DNA of 64,000 bases from Nostoc sp. LEGE 12450 (lineage in GTDB: Bacteria; Cyanobacteriota; Cyanobacteriia; Cyanobacteriales; Nostocaceae), in the NCBI RefSeq assembly GCF_015206895.1, contig NZ_JADEXU010000029.1, positions 1 to 64,000 of the forward strand, written 5' to 3'. Positions 61,547-64,000 of this stretch are shown here, piece by piece. Both the position numbers and the translations under genes were made by a program. Positions within the stretch are counted from its first letter, which is position 1. Each line of letters begins with the position of its first letter. The notes under the pieces are model-generated. The model made no database searches. It was not told where the DNA came from and saw nothing but the letters and a program-made list of their open reading frames with translations.

Positions 61547-61921
61547 TCAAGCCCAATCCCGATAAACAGAAAGTTCATCTACCCTCATTTCAAAAGGTAC
61601 GCCTTGACTTTCTGGCGGACAAACACGGATTTTAGCACTGTTAACAATTCCATATAGCAATGTCCCCATTGGCACAATTTTTTGCAGCACACGCCAATTA
61701 ATAACTTGATCGGGACATTCAATTACCAATGTCAGAGCATTGGCGTGGGTTGTGACATACCACCGACAATCAGATAGCAGATTTTGAATTGTGCGATCGC
61801 AAGCGTCATAAAAGTATCTACTAATAGAATCCTCTAATTGCTGCCGCAGTATAATATCTGCCGATGTCGGTTGCATAGGATGTGAGTCATCACTATTAAA
61901 GTAATACATATTTCTAGCCAT
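61547..61921 (-). CDS. 124-aa unknown family, partner of the SagB-type enzyme
   Basis: A paralogue of the protein at 26341-26715: both share ACDR, LLSxCxWYxTTxA, LTLxxxCPD, KIRVxPP, PFE and the C-terminal SxYRDW. The N-terminal 30 residues differ. It lies 18 bp after the SagB-like gene on the same strand and 19 bp from the convergent hupW. Unknown function; association with a flavin oxidoreductase in both loci suggests an accessory role (inference). Confidence 0.75.
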   Translation of the reverse strand: MARNMYYFNSDDSHPMQPTSADIILRQQLEDSISRYFYDACDRTIQNLLSDCRWYVTTHANALTLVIECPDQVINWRVLQKIVPMGTLLYGIVNSAKIRVCPPESQGVPFEMRVDELSVYRDWA

Positions 61922-61939
61922 CTCTCTTTCGCTTCCTAC

Positions 61940-63226
61940 TTATCTTCCAATCACCATTCCATAAAGTACATCTTTATTTGTTTCTAATAATTCCTGGGTT
62001 TCATCATCGTAATAAGCACCTATCGCACTACATTGAATTCCCAAATAATTACTAGTTAAATAAAGTCTCTGTCCCAGAAAACCAGCTATTTGCATAGCAG
62101 TTTGATAGTTTAAATAATCTGACACAAAAAATAAAGTTACAGCACTATCTCTAGCAATAGCCTGATTAATACATAAGTAACCCGTCTTTTCACTAAAATT
62201 ACCTGTCTTAACCAGATACGTACCTTTATATAACCCAGGTGTCATTCCCTCTACTTGATGCACCACTGAGTAAATTTCTATCTCCTCATAGTTTTCTGTC
62301 GGTATTGACTGCTGAAGTTGTTGCACTACATATAAATAATCTTCTTGAGAAATAGACTCTTTCCGGAAACGTCTAATAGAACGTCTATCCCAAACAACTT
62401 GATAAAATTTATCCTTGTAAAAGTCAAATTGAGGATACTCTAATTTCTGCTGGCGACTCTTTTGTAGAGTAGTCGCTTGATAAGCATCTTCAATAAATTG
62501 ATTGGATTCAAAATAATCAGTACCAGAAACAAAAGGAACTTTCAGCCTTAAGCTTCTGATTTTTTTATCTTGTACTTCTCCTGACACTGCACAAGCAGTA
62601 ATAAACTCTTTATTTTCAAATCCCAAATCTGAATTGAGAGCAAGTTTATCAAAGTCAAAAATTAGTTGTATATCTCGGTTGTGGAAAAAAGCTGAAGCTG
62701 CGATGGCACCTAAATGGTGTCCGCTATCTAAAAAGCAATACCTTATGCTTCTATTTTGATATTTCCAGCTAGACCTATAATAAACACAACTAATTAAAAA
62801 GATGAATCCGTTGATACATTTACCCGGTATAATATAATTCTCTAACCCATCATCGATTAATTCATAGATCAGAGTTAGACAATTATTCTCAACTTCTAGA
62901 TGGTATATACCATCTACCATCCCCTCAATCCCACGAACCTGTACGTAAACTTCCGTAGGATACAGAGCGCCTGCTGATGGATTCACCCGCAGTTTATAAG
63001 GACCATCTTTATATACTTTTTCTAGTGTTATCGCACTGGTTAACGAGATAAAAGAGTGAACAGGATTATTGAGATTTAATTTCACTCTCCGATAAAACTT
63101 TGGATAAACTTTAAATGCAGATGGCTGTGTTGAGGCATCTACATAATTTGGATCGAGTTGTACCGATAAGTAAGAATGCTTGGTAGCTTCATGATAAGCT
63201 TTGCCCGATATCTGACTTGATGGCAT
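61940..63226 (-). CDS. SagB/ThcOx-type nitroreductase-fold dehydrogenase
   Basis: A 428-aa FMN-dependent protein with two nitroreductase-like halves. First half: YHEATKHSY (11-19), NPSAGALYPTEVYVQV near 83 and RYCFLDSGHHLGAIAASA near 165. Second half (about 275-428): WDRRSIRRFRKESIS and AMQIAGFLGQRLYL. Known: SagB-type enzymes oxidise azolines in ribosomal peptide toxins; many bacterial members have other roles. No precursor peptide or YcaO partner is visible here. Its first 38 bp overlap the ankyrin gene's end, so the two are coupled. Confidence 0.85.
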   Translation of the reverse strand: MPSSQISGKAYHEATKHSYLSVQLDPNYVDASTQPSAFKVYPKFYRRVKLNLNNPVHSFISLTSAITLEKVYKDGPYKLRVNPSAGALYPTEVYVQVRGIEGMVDGIYHLEVENNCLTLIYELIDDGLENYIIPGKCINGFIFLISCVYYRSSWKYQNRSIRYCFLDSGHHLGAIAASAFFHNRDIQLIFDFDKLALNSDLGFENKEFITACAVSGEVQDKKIRSLRLKVPFVSGTDYFESNQFIEDAYQATTLQKSRQQKLEYPQFDFYKDKFYQVVWDRRSIRRFRKESISQEDYLYVVQQLQQSIPTENYEEIEIYSVVHQVEGMTPGLYKGTYLVKTGNFSEKTGYLCINQAIARDSAVTLFFVSDYLNYQTAMQIAGFLGQRLYLTSNYLGIQCSAIGAYYDDETQELLETNKDVLYGMVIGR

Positions 63227-63677
63227 TTTTAAGTATCCTTAAAACTTCTACATTGCTGGCAAAATCGATAGCTTTATAATCGTCTAAGTTTTTCAAATAT
63301 AAGTTAGGATTATGTTGTAAAAGTAACTTGACGACTTCTGTTTTTCCGGCTGAAGCTGCGTACATTAAAACGGTTGCACCGTTATCATTTTGGTTGTCAA
63401 TGTTAATGTTGTGAGCCAACAATAAATTAATTAACTCGTAGTGATTACCGAAGCAAGCAAACCACAAAGCATTGTTGCGATCGCTATTTCGAGCGTTGAT
63501 ATCCACACCTGCGTCAATTAGTTCTTTAACGACTGTATACATTCCTTCTCTTGTAGCCTTCATCAAAGCTGTATCGCCATTTTCCCCTGGCTGATTTAAA
63601 TCACCAGGGTTATAGCCTTTTGCTATTAGCCATTGAGTTGTTGCTTCACTCAGGTCTTGTCTGTTTAATTGACTCAT
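63189..63677 (-). CDS. ankyrin repeat protein
   Basis: A 162-aa protein with four ankyrin repeats: NGDTALMKATREGMYTVVKELIDAGVDINARN, NNALWFACFGNHYELINLLLAHNINIDNQN, GATVLMYAASAGKTEVVKLLLQHNPNLYLKN and a partial fourth (YKAIDFASNVEVLRIL). Ankyrin repeats bind proteins. First gene of the three-gene leftward cluster with the SagB-type enzyme and the 124-aa protein; the 38-bp overlap suggests it escorts or regulates the oxidoreductase (inference). Confidence 0.88.
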   Translation of the reverse strand: MSQLNRQDLSEATTQWLIAKGYNPGDLNQPGENGDTALMKATREGMYTVVKELIDAGVDINARNSDRNNALWFACFGNHYELINLLLAHNINIDNQNDNGATVLMYAASAGKTEVVKLLLQHNPNLYLKNLDDYKAIDFASNVEVLRILKNAIKSDIGQSLS

Positions 63678-64000
63678 AATTATTCTTTCAAGGTCACACG
63701 ATTAAGTATTTTCTAAGCAATTTTATGCTTGGAAAACTTAATGGTGGGCATTACCCACCATTATTTTAAAATGTTATACGAATAGCTAAAGTCTAGTTGT
63801 TTGCCAAAGCAACTTTGCTGGGTGTTTAAAAGTTGGGTAAAACGAAAATTTTTCCCACTCCCTACTTCCCGCCCTCACCCAGCAATTTAATTTTGGTTTG
63901 CTTGAATACTAAGTTAACTAGCAACAATTTAGCTTAGTTATATATTATCACTCTGATAAGTTTAAATTATGAATCATTTATAAAGATCCCTAGATATATT
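63678..64000. other. intergenic region at right edge, nothing identified
   Basis: About 320 bases. A TGGTGGGCATTACCCACCATT hairpin (about 63741-63761) may end transcription of a neighbouring gene. I see no ORF or RNA gene before the window ends; the promoter of the ankyrin cluster should lie here. Confidence 0.5.

Overview
The window looks like the chromosome of a filamentous, heterocyst-forming, nitrogen-fixing cyanobacterium (Nostocales, Nostoc/Anabaena type). Reasons: the HIP1 octamer GCGATCGC is very frequent; heptanucleotide tandem repeats (STRRs) typical of heterocystous species sit between genes; and the gene content includes a PatB/CnfR regulator, nif-type ferredoxin III, a second cytochrome oxidase operon, an uptake hydrogenase without Tat signal, and XisH/XisI proteins. 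The assignment rests on gene content and repeats read by eye, not on a database search.

Layout. 1-3.9 kb: edge-truncated ROK sugar kinase, Mut7-C nuclease, Apd1-like sucrase/ferredoxin protein. 4-13.5 kb: nitrogen-fixation support block with cnfR/patB divergent from fdxB, coxBAC, a small helical-repeat protein, a cupin and a nitrogenase-associated ArsC-like protein. 13.7-40.4 kb: signalling and general metabolism, with a 1825-aa Ser/Thr kinase-ATPase-histidine kinase, an AraC regulator and a receiver protein enclosed by inverted IS remnants, cysK, an LLM flavin monooxygenase with a 124-aa partner, a COQ4-like protein, a GH13 amylase, a heme-sensor-like nucleotide cyclase, an NB-ARC/14xWD40 protein and a CBS/PAS hybrid histidine kinase. 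40.5-54.8 kb: uptake hydrogenase region, with a leftward run TPR - two small membrane proteins - NifU/Rieske - NHL - hypF-C-D-E-A-B, divergent from rightward hupS-hupL. 54.9-57.5 kb: small, partly decayed genes (ParA broken by a 97-bp tandem duplication, aspartyl protease broken by one base, HicB-like protein). 57.5-64 kb: cold-shock/DUF1294 protein, divergent SDR/HxlR pair, xisH-xisI-hupW, and an opposing ankyrin - SagB-type oxidoreductase - 124-aa cluster.

How they fit together: CnfR activates nitrogenase genes under low oxygen; FdxB and the ArsC-like protein belong to the nitrogenase support set; the Cox enzyme removes oxygen in the heterocyst; HupSL recycles the H2 made by nitrogenase; HypA-F build its NiFe centre and HupW trims HupL. 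The window therefore holds nearly the whole H2-recycling module next to an oxygen-protection module.

The most unusual observations are the two genes broken by small lesions that can be undone on paper to give full-length frames, a duplicated 124-aa family paired each time with a flavoenzyme, the xisHI pair directly before hupW, and heptamer repeats that supply start or stop codons of several genes.
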